A stretch of DNA of 64,000 bases from Saccharina japonica (lineage: Eukaryota > Sar > Phaeophyceae > Laminariales > Laminariaceae). Location of the stretch: assembly GCA_008828725.1 (NCBI GenBank), contig MEHQ01000451.1, positions 370,304 through 434,303 of the forward strand, given 5' to 3'. Below the pieces are notes generated by a model. The model worked only from the letters and a program-made list of their open reading frames with translations. It searched no databases and was not told the DNA's origin. Shown here piece after piece: positions 22,403 to 35,684 of the stretch; within the stretch, counting starts at the first letter, position 1, and each line of letters begins with the position of its first letter. Both the position numbers and the translations under genes were made by a program.

Positions 22403-25400
22403 CTGCGGTTGTTCCGACAATACGAACAAGTAGTACGATAAGGCAGGAGTGCTAGATCGGTGTGTGTTTAACCGTCGGTATGAATAGCGCGATCATCTCA
22501 AGACCTGCAAAACAGCATCGCCATGCCTCTCATCTCGTGTGACCACGTGTGTCACTGCGCACAGTCTCTCTTGGCGACCCGCCAACGTGTGGCGCGGTCG
22601 TAACCGTGCAGGACACACGACATGTTCCATCCTCCCAACTACAGAGGAGTGTCAGTGTGTACACATTGTGGTGTGGCAACACTTTGGGGAGTATGCGTAA
22701 ACGAACACGCTCAGGAGCATTCCAACATATAGCTAGAGTAGACGGTGTACTAAATAATACAGGTACAAACATAGTTTCTCGGCTCACCAGTCGATAGAGC
22801 CACACGTCTATTGGATCCGAGTGGGGCCGCATAAGCTCGAAACCCAGCAGACTCACGAAGGAAAAAATGCAGGCAATTGCAATTTGCGTCGAGTGGTTCG
22901 GCGCGATAAAAACGAGTACTCCCGTCAAAAGCACTCTCCGCAAGCACTCGATCGCCTCGTAGTAGAACAATGCGGGGGCTGGGTACGAATCGATGGCGGC
23001 AAGAGAGGTGGAATTGTTTAGCGTTTGCCAGCAGATATGATTGGCTCTTCGGCAAAACGAATTAACATGCACAAGGGCTGAGGGTATGATGAGGGTTCGG
23101 GTGTGGGCTTGACGATGCTGTGATGATTTCTGGCCGGCCCGGTTTGAACATTAGGCGTACAGGTACTTCCCAGATGGTTCCGACACCAACAGCCACAATA
23201 ATACATCACCGCAAGCCGAACTCGTTTCCCGGAAGCATAGAAGGCATGCTTCTCTTACTTCCAGCGCCCGAACAAACCCCCGCTAGCCCAACTCACCACA
23301 CATGAACATAGAATGTGCACGTTGCTTACAGCAGCAGCAGCAGCAGCAGTAGTTGTCATCCCCCAAACGTGCAACAAGGAACCCAAACGCAAACAAGAGG
23401 GCGGAAACTGAACGAATTTCCAATTCTCACCGAAATCCTTCCACAGGAACATGGTGGGGGCCAGCTCCGGATGCTTGGCCCGCGCTTCCACTCTTTCCTC
23501 GACCTCTTGTAACTCCTGCGGGGAAAACTCGCTCTTCATCTTACTCCTTGGCGCGGTACGCAACATACAGGAGGAAACACCAACCGCTCCAGCAGCTTCA
23601 GCTGTCATGGTTTTCTCCTCGCCTAGATCGGGCTCGGATGCCATAATGTCATGGACGCGAGGGTTGAGCAAGTCTCGTTTTCTCCACAGCAAGGCGCCGT
23701 ACATGACGGGGACGCCGATCGGGTACACCTTCGAGTCGGCAAGACAATCGTATTCGGAGAGCACAATATCAGGACCCGTGCTACGATAGGGGCACTATAC
23801 CTTTTTTTGGCTAAATTTCGTTCTGAAACACGGGGCTCCTTCACCCAAATTCGTCGGAATGCCACCCGTTTTTTGTGGTATGGGTGGCTTCGCGCATACC
23901 TAGGCCATAGTCATACCTAGGCCATAGGCATACCTAAGCCATAATCATACCTAGGCCATAGTCATACCTAGGCCATAGTCACAGTCATAGTCATAGTCAT
24001 AGTCATGGTCATAGTCATACCTAAGCCATAATCATACCTAGGCCATAGTCATACCTAGGCCATAGTCACAGTCATAGTCATAGTCATACCTAGGCCATAG
24101 TCATACCTAGGCCATAGTCATAGTCATGGTCATGGTCATAGTCATACCTAGGCCATAGTCATAGTCATAGTCATAGTCATACCTAGGCCATAGTCATAGT
24201 CATAGTCATAGTCATACCTAGGCCATAGTCATAGTCATAGTCATAGCATGGGATTGCCCATCGGGTTGAACGTTTCGCTTTGCTAAGGCCAGAGTTTGGG
24301 TGAGGCATTGAGCTCCAAACGTGATCACCCTCAGAAAAACCAGTTGGGGCATCTCCACCTTAGCATGCGTCTCAGGCAACCTTTGAAAGGTGCAGACTGG
24401 CCAAAATGACTACTCGCTGCATTCACCAGCCTTTGAGAGGTACAGCCACCTGAGGTTTCCAAGACTCCGATTGCATATTGATACGGGATCAGCATCTTGG
24501 GATTCGGACAGCACACCACGTGTCTCTATATGCGACCCCGACGAACGAAATGAATATAAATCACTGCCGCGTATCATGGATGATGTGCTTACATGCTTGC
24601 ATATAACGCGGATCACATGCAGATTGCATGCTATCGTAACGGTGCATGCTCGAGCACGTGCTGTGTACCTGCCTTGACCTCGAAATGGGCGCATTCCGAG
24701 GAGAAATTGGACAGATAGCTTAAAGCAAGGACCTGTGAGTGCCAAACTGACCCTACAATGACCGAATACTGGATTCAAGGCGAGCGACTGGGGGTTAGAC
24801 CCTGGACCATTCATAAGAGTACGCTTACAACATAACTCAACCAACACGCTAGCGACCTCACCAAGATCATGAACAACGCGTAGCCCTTGAAGAAAGAGTG
24901 CAAGTCCGTTTTGCAAGACAAGCTGTAGTCTGCCCTCAGGTAAGAATCCCCATCTCCAACCTCATCGTCGCAGGCAAATGTCTCGAACGCCAAGGCCGAT
25001 GCCGAGGTAAATACCTGCAATACATGGCACGGGCGAAGGTATCCGTTACCGTAGGCTTCGTACACCGACTTCGCTCCGGAAAAACATACACCGTCTCCAG
25101 CGGGGCGAACGAGTGTAAACGCGAGCATACTGGTATATTTAAGACATGACTGACGTGAGCTCGAAACCAAACAGCAAGCTAGGGTTTCCTACTCGGGGTG
25201 TCGAACGCTGTTCGGTTGATTCGTTATTCGTGTTATATGCGAAAGGCAAGGTAAGTCTGTATGCTGCATATCATGCTTCGTCTTGGAATATCCCTGGTAC
25301 GTACTACTGTAGCGTTCAATCCGTGGCTTGGGCAAACATTTGATTCAAAGTATCTATTAATAGTCTAGTTGATCGGGGCCGACAGAGCATTGTGAAAGCG

Positions 25401-28400
25401 GCAGTATCCATGTCCCAAATGTGAACGATTCGCAGCCTGCATGGATAACATACAATATCTACGTATTGCCCCCGACTCGAACAAGTAGCTTCTTCAATTG
25501 AGCCGAGACGACTACACCTCACCAAGAACGTTAGAAGCAACCCCGCTGCCACATGCCTTGCCCAAGCAGCCTTCCTTGCGACCACCCCTGCCGATCCCCT
25601 ATCCGCCCTGCGCTTCGCCAGTTGGTACGTCACCAGCAAGCCCACCGCGAGCGCCAAAGGCGTCAGCGTCGTAACCAGCAGTCTTATGTAGAAGTTCACA
25701 GAAGGCATGATGCACGAGGCCGAGACCATACGCCCAATGTCGATGTTCACGATGTTGATCCAAGATAAGAACCTTGAGTAGACCGCCGGGTACTCCACGC
25801 CCGTGATGTCCGAGGAAACAGTTACGATCTGCCATACCACCACCAGGATCTTCATTTTGTCCAGCGGCAACCTTGCCACCCAGCGCTTGACGATTTGGCC
25901 AACACTCCAACAGTTTTGTTTCCCGTCGCCGTCAGGTTTCAGCTTTCCACGTCCATTATCTGGCGCTCCCTCTACGTCTCCGTCAACGACGGTCGAGGTT
26001 CGATCATGCCGACCGGTAGGTACCCTCCCATCACCATCTTGTCCACTTGATACCTCTGACAGCCCAACACCGGCCCCAACCGCTAGAACATCATCGGCGG
26101 GCCAGGGGCTGTGCGCTCCCTCAGCGACGCCTGGTCCTGGGCTGGTTGAAAGCAACCCGCTTCTGCTGTGACCGGCAGTGTAATCGCCGGCAACACGTTG
26201 ACGTGCCTTGTCAACATTGAACGCAGTGTCAATTATGCCGTGTTGGTGACCCGTTTTGGGGCGTCGTTCGGGACAGGCTCGCTCGCGCATGCAATTCTGT
26301 GGCAGACGCCGGGAAATAGATGTGTCGTTCGCCTCAGGCGCGTTTCCACTCACGGACTGGCGAACGATATGGACGGCGTCAAGCCCGCCTATAAGGAACA
26401 CCACCGCAAAAACCACCAGCAAGAGGAGCACCACCACGGAGACGAGCACACCCACTGCGGTGAACAGTCGACTCTTGGCGTTATCGCAGGAGTGACAGGT
26501 GTTGCTCACGCCTCTTCCGTACCCTTTGGAGCACACGGCACAATCTGAAAATAGGATACGGTGGAAGTTAGTATGGTGGATTATGAGAGATGGACAGGAG
26601 TGAGAGGACGCGTCATGTACGAACATCAATATCCTGCAATGGATCGATGCTACAGACAACGGCACACCAAATTTGATTATATACACAGTAGCATGGCGAC
26701 TCGCAGGAGAAACAATACTTCATCAAGCGCGTAGGTAGACCTTTGCTTCCATACCACAGGAGTGCACAAACTCGACCGGGCGAGATAACCTGGCCTCGGC
26801 CAAGACAACCGGAACCGAATTCACGATACCCTGTAGACAGCTACAGACTCACATGGCCCCTTGTACCCGTTTTGGCAGTAATCGTCCGCACTCGATACCT
26901 CCGTCCTTCCAGAGCATGCCTTCGAATTCAAGCATTGGTGAACCACCTCAGACTCTCGACTCCACCGCCAGTAGCCCTGCCGGATGGGAAGCGAGACTAA
27001 TGTGGCCCCCGGGTTATCGCAATCCACCCCTTCCCCGCCGTAGATGGAAGTGCACTGCTCGCACGAGACGCCATTGGTTTCGTTAGACAGCGGCTTGGCG
27101 TACTCGAAAGCGGAGCAGAGAAAAAAGGTCGACGTCACCTCTAGCTTCTGCACTCTGGCAGCAGAGCTAGCGTTGGTGTTGCTCACCGATGCTAGGTAGA
27201 AGCTACTGGTCAGGCTTCCGCCCACGTCCTGTGTGGCAGGGGTACCGGTGACATAAACAGTGCGGGTACCGCCAGGAGGCAAAATTCCACTGGACGGAGT
27301 TGCGGCCATGTTCAGGTGTTCAGACTCGAATTCAAGATCCCAAATGACGTGCGTAGTCCCGCTACCCGCTGACGCCACTACCAGCTCAAATGTCACACTA
27401 TCGGGGCTGAAGGTCTCGCCAGCCGGCGGCATCGTGACGGAGACGGATAGCGCACCACCGCCATCGAGACAACTGTCCACATCGAGGCACTGGCACAACA
27501 CTCCGAGTGTGCTGTTCACGCACTCTCCGGGGCCGCATACATCGGGACTGCTACAGTCCAAAGCCCGGTTCACAAGTGTCGTCGAGTTGTTGAGTGTACC
27601 GGCGTTTGCAGACGTTAGATCGCCGACCAACGCGTTGCGGATATTGGCGTCCGAGTTGACCGAGAAGACCACCATGCCGGCAGAGCTCGCCCGGAAGTCA
27701 CAGCTGTCAAGGAGTAGCGAATCGGCGTCTGACGTGCTGTGGTAGATGACGGCGTCACCGAGCCAGCCGTCGAACACGCATTCCTTTAAAGTAAGCGTGG
27801 ACTTGGTGACCGTTTGTACCGCGCGGTTGGCTGAGTCCTCCTGAAGACCGAGTCCCGACTTAAACGTTACCCCGGTGGCGACAACTGAACTCTCGGTACT
27901 ATAAAGCACGCTACCGCTAAAGGCCAGGTTGTCTGTGACGGCGTGGTTGTCGAGTGTGACGCTCTTGCAGCCTGCCAGGTAAAACGCTGCTCCCTGGGGT
28001 GCCTGGTTGGCAACAAAGTTGCAGCTGGAGTTCACCCGCGTAGCGTCCCTGGCATATACCCCTCCGCCTTCATTCCCTGCGGTGTTGCCGCTGATGGTGG
28101 CCCCTTCGCACGTAAAGCTGGACAATTCATCAAGAAATACGAAGCCGCCGTAGAGTCTGGCAAGACGAGCATGGCGGTGGACGTGAAAGGCGGATGGTGA
28201 CCGACTGTAATAGCAAGGTAGTTGCGCGGTTATTCAAGCATGGAGCTTTGATCAGCTCTCGCAACGATCCTCCCTTGCGAGAAGAGTACGGAAAACAAAA
28301 ACTCACAACAATATCTCGACGGTGCAGATACGACGACTTCAAACGTAGGGGCTCATTTTGGTTTGATTTTTCTCTACTGATCTAGACAGTTACCTTGTTC

Positions 28401-31400
28401 CTCGTGATAAGTCCATCATGACCGCAATCAGATACCCTCACGAGGCCAGTTAGGCTGCCGTTTGGCGTGAGGTTTGCAACTATTGCATCGCTAGTTGTGC
28501 CGTCTAATGGTACGCTCACGTTGCGGAATTGTTGGCAAATTCGCCTCCAGTGATCTTCATCAAGGTGAAAGCTGACCGCAATGCGATCGCGCCTCCTGAC
28601 TCCAGCGACGTATTGTTCACAAACAATCCTCCTTCGATTAACAGCAATGATCCATCCGTTCCACCACCGTAGATCTGAAGACGAGAACAGTGAGATTTAG
28701 AGTTTGGGTAGGGCAGCGGAAGCCACATGGCATTTCTTCAAAAAGTGTTTCATGTGAACAACATACTATAAATGCTGCTTAGTGCGGAATGCGCAAAGCA
28801 TGGGGTAACGGTAAGCAAGCAATATCTTTACGGCGTTTAAAACTAAGCGAAAGCGCATTAGAAGCCACGTCTCACCAAGCAACTGGCCATCACTTACCCC
28901 ATGACGTTGGACAGTTGAATACTCAACCCTGGCGTATAGCACCACAACCTACATCGATACAACCTCGGTAGGCTGGCTACGAGACTCATAGTGGTAAAGG
29001 GATATCTGTGCACTAGTAGATGCCGTATGCGTTAACGCCTGCCAAGACGGTATTCAGAGGTCAGCACGAGTCCGGCAAATCCCATCTTATGTAACGTGTG
29101 TGTCTAGCGTTTACTGTTGAGACCATTTTTTTTATAATTGCGTACGCATATATCAACGCAGGGAAACTTGAACTACTAGAACCGAGCCGTTCACAAGACA
29201 CGGAATACATCAGCCGCAAGACCATGGCATTGTGTCACCGGTGTGTTATCGCTCTGGTATCGTTTCTGCCTCTATCAAAGCGCCAGACAACTCACCGCGC
29301 CGGCTTTCCTTGTGGCACCGCAATTTGCTATCAATCCCCCGGAAATCGTCACCCTGCATTGGTCTGAAGCATAGAGGAAACCAGCTCTTCTTTTGGCCTG
29401 GCACCTGAAATCTCCACCAAACACGTTGATCTCACAGCCATCGTATCCGACTGCTCGCCGCATGTTCAGACCACAACAAAAAGGTAGGGTGCAACCCGAT
29501 TAGATTCAAGCAACCCATAGTACGGTCCAGAGCATACTCAGCAGCTGGAAGACAAACATGGGTATACAAAACGGCAAATGGACAGCCAACCAACCCGCGA
29601 GGCCACACACCACACTCTCCTTCCGCTACCCGCGACAATCTTCGACATAGTACGTTGCGGAGTGCGATGCCATGAACAACACGTAACGAGTGTTACATGG
29701 AGGCTACCGCACCTAGGGAAGAGGGCACCAACAACATGTGTTCTGTTAACAGCTACGTACGCCGCCACACTTGCCTGTCAGTCGCAAGATATTATTCAAC
29801 TGACGCGTGCTTGTGAATCCCTCACCACCCGGTTAAATACGTATGGGTGGTGCAGAATATCATAATTCTACCAACAAAATAATGCCGAATGTCATTCATA
29901 GCTCTCACATATACAGCCCCCATCCCCCGCATTGTTGTCGTGCATCACCGTCCCGTTCTGGACACTGCTCCTTCCTTTGCTGAAGAAGCAACCTCCGTTT
30001 CCAATCGCCAAGTTTTGTGTGCAAGACACATCGTTGAATACGATCGTGCCACTTGGATCCCACCCGAACACCTGAACGACCGGTGAAGGCATGAACATAC
30101 GGGAAGGCACCTTAAGAAAACCGGCGTATCACTGAGTTTCATCGTGCTGGCTAGTTCCTGTGGGGGAAAGAGTTACGTTGCACTCGTACACGAACGAGAG
30201 CAGCAGGCATTGCCCTCCGCCCTGCTATCGGTGAATTGCAGGCAGCTATCCCACTCCCGCCTCTCTCCCTACTCCGGTTAAGATCGAAAGCTTAGCGGAA
30301 GATGCCGACACGATATTCTCTTCGGCGCACCCACCAGGAAAGAAGTGCAAGAGAGCAAGCAAACAGCTAGTGTTAGAGCCGCTGGACTTCCGAATTCAGC
30401 CCATGGTTGCGGCGAGCGTCGCACGAGCCAAGTTTTAAACTTGAATCTGAATGTAGCCAGACACGCGCAAAACAAGGTCGAGGATGGGCAGGTGCCGGGA
30501 CGGGCTGTACGCCACGTCGCCAATCGAGTGCGTAGGAATTCGCGACAAGGCGACGTTGAGAACGTGGGTCAAGGACCGAGAAAAGTACGAAAATACCGCA
30601 GAGGCGGTGTTTAAGGCTAAGGGGGTGAAGGAACCGGAGTTTCCCTGAAGAAAATGTCGCTCAGCATCGGGAGAGTAGTATATACACTACATTGTGGGCC
30701 CCGCCAAAAATAGCCTCGTAATCTGAGCATGCCTGGTAACTTTACTGTGACACCACTCTTGAACGACCTTGAAGATAGGCTATTGCTTACCGGTAGGTTA
30801 TAGTGTAGAGCTCACTGCTGAGCACGATTTCTCGTCCAATTTTCTTAGCGTCTCCCAAACCGTGAGCGCCAGGTTCTTCTTAGATTATTCCTAATTCGCT
30901 TTGTATGCCGTTTCATATACTTATTATATGGCGTTTTGGTTGGTCATACCAAAACTCATGGCGCGCCTTCTTTGCGAGAGTTTCGCTTAGCACACCATCT
31001 ATGTGCTCGTGGTGTGCTGGAGTCAATGTGCAGCTTGCCGCCATTTGTTTTACGGTGCCGCAAATATTTTCGCTCCTTTTTGGCGCAGTAGGCGTTTTCT
31101 CTCTTTCTGTCGTTTCGCCGTAGTAGGTAAAACATTCTTTGGGTCAGTCAAGGGTCAGTTTCGATCCGTTTTTGTTACGATATTTTGTTTCTATACGCTA
31201 TAAGGAGCCTGATGCCCGGCTACTACAGTCAGTACGAGAGGGGAAAAATAGCGTGTGAAAACGCACAGTTTGAGTATATTTAGGCATTATTTACGCATAT
31301 AATTACCATATTTTTGCTTCAAGCGGCGGCCCTCGGGGAGCTCCCGGGCGGTGTACTGGGCCGCACCGCAAACCCTGCGCCAGAGTTTCTGGAACCTGCC

Positions 31401-34168
31401 CTGTGACCACGTACTGCATCGTGGCGATTAGTTAATGTGACAACAACACCAGCATCATCAACAAACATGACATGCCCGAAGCAAACTTCGTCGTGAAAAT
31501 ACGGTATCATAATCACACGGAGGCGGGGGAAAAATAAAAACTGAATGCACCAAATTGCTTCATCCAGTGTCGACACATGCTACGATAGAGGTGCACCATG
31601 TTTTTTCTGAGCTCCTCACTTAAGGAGCGTCATACATACACCTCACCGAAAAAATGATTTTGGAGGAAAATAAAAGTGCTGCCGGATGAGAAATATCATG
31701 ACCGAAGTATATTCTGAAATATTAGTATTTCTACACAAAAATGAAAATCCGACGAATTGGGTTAAGGAGCCCGATCGTCCAGAAAACGATTCTGCCCAAA
31801 AGTGCTACCTCTACCGTAGCACGCATCTGTCTCGAAAAAAATAGCCTCACTTTAGTATCCAATATATATATGTTACTCGTAGAATTGAGGGGCCGCCGTA
31901 CTGCTGTACTAGAATAATAGCTCTTCTACGTGTAGCAGTATACAGCAGAAGACAGTACAGTACAGGACACCTGGTAAGAAACAGGCTAACAAGAAAGCCA
32001 GGCTGAGATGTGGAGGCAAATAAGAAATTCGGGAGTCGTTATCCTGAAATTAGTGTAGAAAGCACCCTCTCTGACATAAGAAATCCGGGCTGGACCATTT
32101 TTCCTGTTTCTTATTAGGTGTCCTTTACTGCTGTATAGTAGTATTATTGTCATACGACCTCATATAATATCGAGCCCTTCACAATAAACCATACGAGTAC
32201 ATACATCGTGTTCAGGCTGACTACGTTACACTGGGCGCGCGCGGAAGCACATCTTATTATGTTGCGCTTTCTTATTTTGGTCACCGAGAAGACGGGGTCC
32301 TTATTGTACGAGTACTTGGTCTACTGCTTTACTGTTGTGTGCACTGAATGGCGCCTTGGGCCCAGGCCAGCCAGGGGAAGGGGGTAACTTTCTTATAGCT
32401 TAGGCACCGACTAGGCTGAGAGCTTTCCCTTAATTTGTTCAATTTGTCAGGCTGACTTCTTGTGAGTTACTTTCTTATGAGCCTGCCGGTACTACTTACT
32501 GTAGGTATACTACAAATAACTTCGTATATACGAAGTAGTGTTGGTCATTGGTGAGAAACCAACCCCCAAGAGGGGTTGCTTTGCTTGCGTATTGTTTTTG
32601 GGATGTTTTTGTTTCTTGTTTAAGCAAGTTAGTTGCTTATTTGCTTTGTGTGGCTTTAATGGAATACCTGATATCATATTACACGTATAATATCATACCA
32701 TTTTAGTAAAATCAATATGCAGAAATAAAAGTGCATTTTAGTATCGTAATCCAAAAAACCCATGCGCTTTATTTGTTCACTAACACACATACACTTATAC
32801 ATTTATTTGTTTAAATGTTTTACTACGGGCATACTGAAACCTATACACATTACTTGTACGGCGCTTCGTGTACCATACTAAAATCTACCAGTATACAGCT
32901 AACATAAGCAGATAAGAACGGCCCTGTTGCTTTTATTATGCTTACCATGATACACATATTATTTGCATATTATGGTTCTTAAAAACCACACGAAATAAAC
33001 AACAATTCGTAATCATGCTTATTTATATTAGTTGTTTACCAACACTATAGTAATATTATACGAAGGCTAAGTAAGGCTGATGTTCTTGTTTAGCGTCCGA
33101 ACTCACCGCGCCGCCATGTTCATCGGCCTTGTTGTACGACAGCTGCGTGTCTCCTCCCAAAGTCATTGAAGCAGCGGCAATCGCACCCCCATGCTCCACC
33201 GCTGTATTGTTCTCGAACTTGCACCCGTTGGTCGTGATGTCGGTGCCATTTCTTCCTAGTAAAGCCCCACCCGAAAACAGGGCGTGGTTGCCGCTGAACA
33301 CCGAATCCGTGATATCGGCGGCGGCAAACAGGAATGCCACGGCTCCACCTCCGTCTTCTCCTTCCGGCGGATCAAGAAACGATGCCGTCTCTTCGGTCTG
33401 GCCGGTAGCGGTGTTTGCAGTGAACAAGGTATCGCTTAGGGAGCATCTCGTCAACAATCCCGATTCAGCCACCCCACTGCAGTACAGCGCACCACCTACA
33501 AGCGCCTGGTTGCCCTGGAAGGCCGACCCTTCTTCGACTACCAAGCTACCAACGCCTGTTGCAGCCACAGCACCTCCATACTGGCTGGCGTTGTTGCCCA
33601 AGAACTCCCCCCCTAGTATCGTGACGTTTCCCCCTTGTGCCCACACCGCACCCCCATCCCCGCCGGTGGCGACGTTGTCATGAAACACGCAACTGTCCAG
33701 AATTAAGGCTGACGAATTTGAATGTATCGCTCCTCCGCTTGCCTCGTTACCCCCCGACAGTTTTAGCTGTGTCAAGGTCAGCCTCCCGCCTGGAGAAACT
33801 TCGAACAAACGGGTTTGGTAACCCCCGCGAATCTCGGCCAGAGAGTCTTCTCCTGTAATGGACAAAAACATGCCCGATGCAATAGAAATCGGGGTGTCGA
33901 GTGTGATAGCACCAGCCCAGTCTGCTTGCAGTGAACCGCCGCCGGTGCAGGTTGCTGCCGCACGAAGCATGTCGACTCCGGTTGCGTTTTCGACTCGAAG
34001 TGGCGTAGCCCTGGTGGCCATGCCACATTCTTCTTGAGCCCATGACTGCGAGTGCAGGAGCCCGGTCGAGCCAAGGAATGCCACATAAAACAGCATCATC
34101 ATCGTGGTCCACGCCCGACCAAAGGGGCATCGTTGGCGCATCCTACCGCTGGTACTGGTACTCTCCAT
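21980..34168 (-). CDS. Gene 2: giant Pmp-like beta-helix receptor with YPIGIP-type polytopic membrane domain
   Basis: Ten exons: 34168-33107, 30071-29909, 29453-29296, 28674-28520, 28156-26853, 26544-25523, 25014-24862, 23728-23431, 22978-22788, 22402-21980. The spliced frame is open for about 1642 codons. The domain order matches gene 1: signal peptide, Pmp-type GGA/FxxN beta-helix, EGF-like CGPGECVNSTLGVLCQC, beta-sandwich-like segment, Cys-rich stalk ending CQNGYKGP-YC, and multi-pass membrane module. It has the longest C-terminal tail of the three (about 140 residues in the last exon, polar and low-complexity). Introns carry a MITE (31.6 kb) and a minisatellite (23.9-24.25 kb). All donors are GTGAG. 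Probably a surface receptor or adhesin; ligand unknown. Confidence 0.86.
23891..24246. repeat. CATACCTAGGCCATAGT / CATAGT minisatellite
   Basis: A mixed array of a 17-bp unit CATACCTAGGCCATAGT and a 6-bp unit CATAGT (variants CATGGT, CACAGT) fills about 355 bp of intron 7 of gene 2. Confidence 0.9.
25523..26544 (-). CDS. Gene 2 exon 6: first TM helices and large cytosolic loop
   Basis: 1022 nt. It begins YCAVCSKGYGRGVSNTCHSC, then a helix (VVVLLLLVVFAVVFLIGGLDAV). A roughly 150-residue Gly/Asp/Arg-rich loop follows, then LPLDKMKILVVVWQIVTV and further helices, ending LLLTFL at GTGAGG. Confidence 0.86.
26853..28156 (-). CDS. Gene 2 exon 5: beta-helix end, EGF-like, stalk
   Basis: 1304 nt, exactly the length of exon 4 of gene 3. 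The acceptor ...TTGCCAG completes a Thr codon (NNSA-T-LYGGFVFLDE). Conserved Cys positions in the EGF-like and stalk parts match gene 1. It ends GYKGP in phase 1. Confidence 0.86.
28520..28674 (-). CDS. Gene 2 exon 4: two beta-helix rungs
   Basis: 155 nt between ...CTTCAG and GTGAGC, encoding IYGGGTDGSLLLIEGGLFVN then GGA and GGEFANNSA-. It is the part that is fused to the next exon in gene 1. Confidence 0.82.
31575..31823. mobile_element. MITE, ~245 bp, copy 1
   Basis: The ends ATGCTACGATAGAGGTGCACC and (inverted) GTGCTACGGTAGAGGTAGCA form ~20-bp imperfect TIRs. A second copy lies at 60284-60522 in the same orientation, similar along its whole length. This copy is in intron 1 of gene 2. It has no coding capacity. 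Confidence 0.72.
31958..32130. repeat. Small inverted-repeat element
   Basis: CAGTACAGGACACCTGGTAAGAAACAGG (arm, 31958-31985) is mirrored at 32103-32130 with few mismatches, enclosing about 117 bp. It is in intron 1 of gene 2. The rest of that 3-kb intron (30072-33106) shows no exon I can support. Confidence 0.5.
33107..34168 (-). CDS. Gene 2 exon 1: signal peptide and N-terminal beta-helix
   Basis: 1062 nt, 354 codons, starting MESTSTSGRMRQRCPFGRAW. It is near-identical to gene 1 exon 1. The main difference is the segment after LFTANTA (variable, one codon shorter) and a scattering of substitutions toward the 3' end. Identity extends to 34211 upstream and ends at the GTGAGT donor. Confidence 0.9.
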
Positions 34169-34378
34169 CCCTGCCGGGAGAGGCCGTGAGCTTAGGAGCG
34201 GGGTGCTCGTAGACGAAACCCGAGCCTAAGATGGGCGTGCCGTCACCAATTAAATACTGGAGTGTATATACAACTCGCATTCTTATACGTGTACTCGTAT
34301 ACGTAATCATACGGAAATGCTTCAACCAGAGAGTAAAACTATTAAATAATAACCAATCAACGCTGAAGACGTGATCGG

Positions 34379-34470
34379 GGCGTTAACTGGTCCCTCGTAT
34401 CTGGGGACAGATTACTTGAAATTGGCCTTGTACTTCGAAGTGTAACTTTTTCAGTTCTGAATGCCTGCTG
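34379..34470. repeat. Dispersed ~90-bp repeat, partner of 1098-1192
   Basis: Contains AACTGGTCCCTCGTATCTGG then GGACAGATTACTTGAAATTG and later TTTTCAGTTCTGAA. It lies upstream of gene 2. 34471-34916 holds nothing I recognise. Confidence 0.45.
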
Positions 34471-34916
34471 AATGGGTTAACGGGAACAGGGGAAACCAAA
34501 GTCTTTCACGGCCCATTTTTTTCTTGGGACGAGGTGCGGTTCGATGTAGTTTTGCCAAATCACAGCGTACAATAATAGTACGTATTCTATACGGCTTCTA
34601 GAGTCAAAGTGGAGCCATTCTGTCACATACATGGTGAGTCGGCAGGATCTCACAACCTAAACCTCGTCGCACCGCACACCGCACCGTAGGATACACAAAC
34701 AAAACGAAATCCTCCCCGAACCGCACCACCATTCGATTATCACAATATTATATTACTATGTGAATGAACCGCCAGAAGACCTTAGGCTCTTTAAACCAAG
34801 TACCCTACTTTGCTGCGGTGCGGGTAAGTAAGGTGGTACACTGTTTTACTGTTGTTTGTGTATTATCTGTACCTTGTATCATACGAAGTGTTTTTGTTTT
34901 ATGTTTTTCTGTGACA

Positions 34917-35132
34917 TGGTGACTCCAGAGTTTCTCCAGTCCCCTGTCCTGTGTCCTGTGTGTGACCAGGGGCTGCTTTTTTGGCAAGAAACATCACAAC
35001 TCACAACACCATCAACAACAATATCGTCATAAATTTGAGATGAAGGGCGATCGTTTCATTCGGCCGTTTGGATCGAGACGAATGACAGCTGAAGAATTGA
35101 AAAAATAATGCCCTGCCGGACCATATCAGTAC
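34917..35132 (+). repeat. 216-bp direct repeat, left copy
   Basis: Shares TCCAGAGTTTCTCCAGTCCC, GTGTGTGACCAGGGGCTGC and CATTCTGCC/CGGCCGTTTGGATCGAGACG with 38152-38368 at high identity, in the same orientation. The two copies flank a 3-kb stretch containing two hairpins and the hAT-like element. Confidence 0.75.
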
Positions 35133-35144
35133 AATTTAGCTATT

Positions 35145-35235
35145 AACCCGTTTAGAACTGCAGTCCCGTTTGGGGATAGACTACATAATTAGAGTGGTTT
35201 GTCCCCATAACGGGACTGCAGTTCTAAAAGGTCAT
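35145..35235. repeat. Palindromic hairpin element, left
   Basis: The arms AGAACTGCAGTCCCGTT and its complement enclose about 45 bp, with TTTGTCCCC near the right arm. It is related to 37818-37914. Confidence 0.65.
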
Positions 35236-35684
35236 ATCGTTTGAAATACGACGAATTGGGCGATATTGCTGCTATAGTCGTGGTCACCAAGGCCGAGCGA
35301 ACAATTACGGTTTTGGCATTTGTTTTTGTCCGCCCAGATTAAAATCAAGTAAGTTACAGCTTGCCAAGGGCGAAGCTCAGCTACTTTTCACAAAACCATG
35401 AATATCTCATCGGACTTGCGTTTTATATAAAAACGAAATCAGGTTATATCCGTAGAGTGACGAGAGGAATCGTTTCCCGCCCTATTTGTTTAGGTTGGCT
35501 GGGTGTAGGCCCAGGCCTTTAAGGCACGCCGCAGGCGCAAATAGGCACATGGAGATAGGCCCGCCGCAGGCGAAAAAAATTGAAATAGGCACGTAGATAG
35601 GCAAATGCCTGAAATGCCTTAAACGTGCCTATCTATGCCTGAAATAATGCCTTAAACGTGCCTGAAACCGTCAAGGCACATTCC

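Noticed and set aside
27260-27745. Plus-strand 161-codon frame, similar to 7497-7994
   Set aside because: Antisense shadow of the conserved stalk exon; conserved only because the sense strand is.
32519-32536. ACTTCGTATATACGAAGT palindrome resembling recombinase lox arms
   Set aside because: It lacks the 8-bp spacer and second full arm of a lox site and stands alone in an intron; most likely chance.
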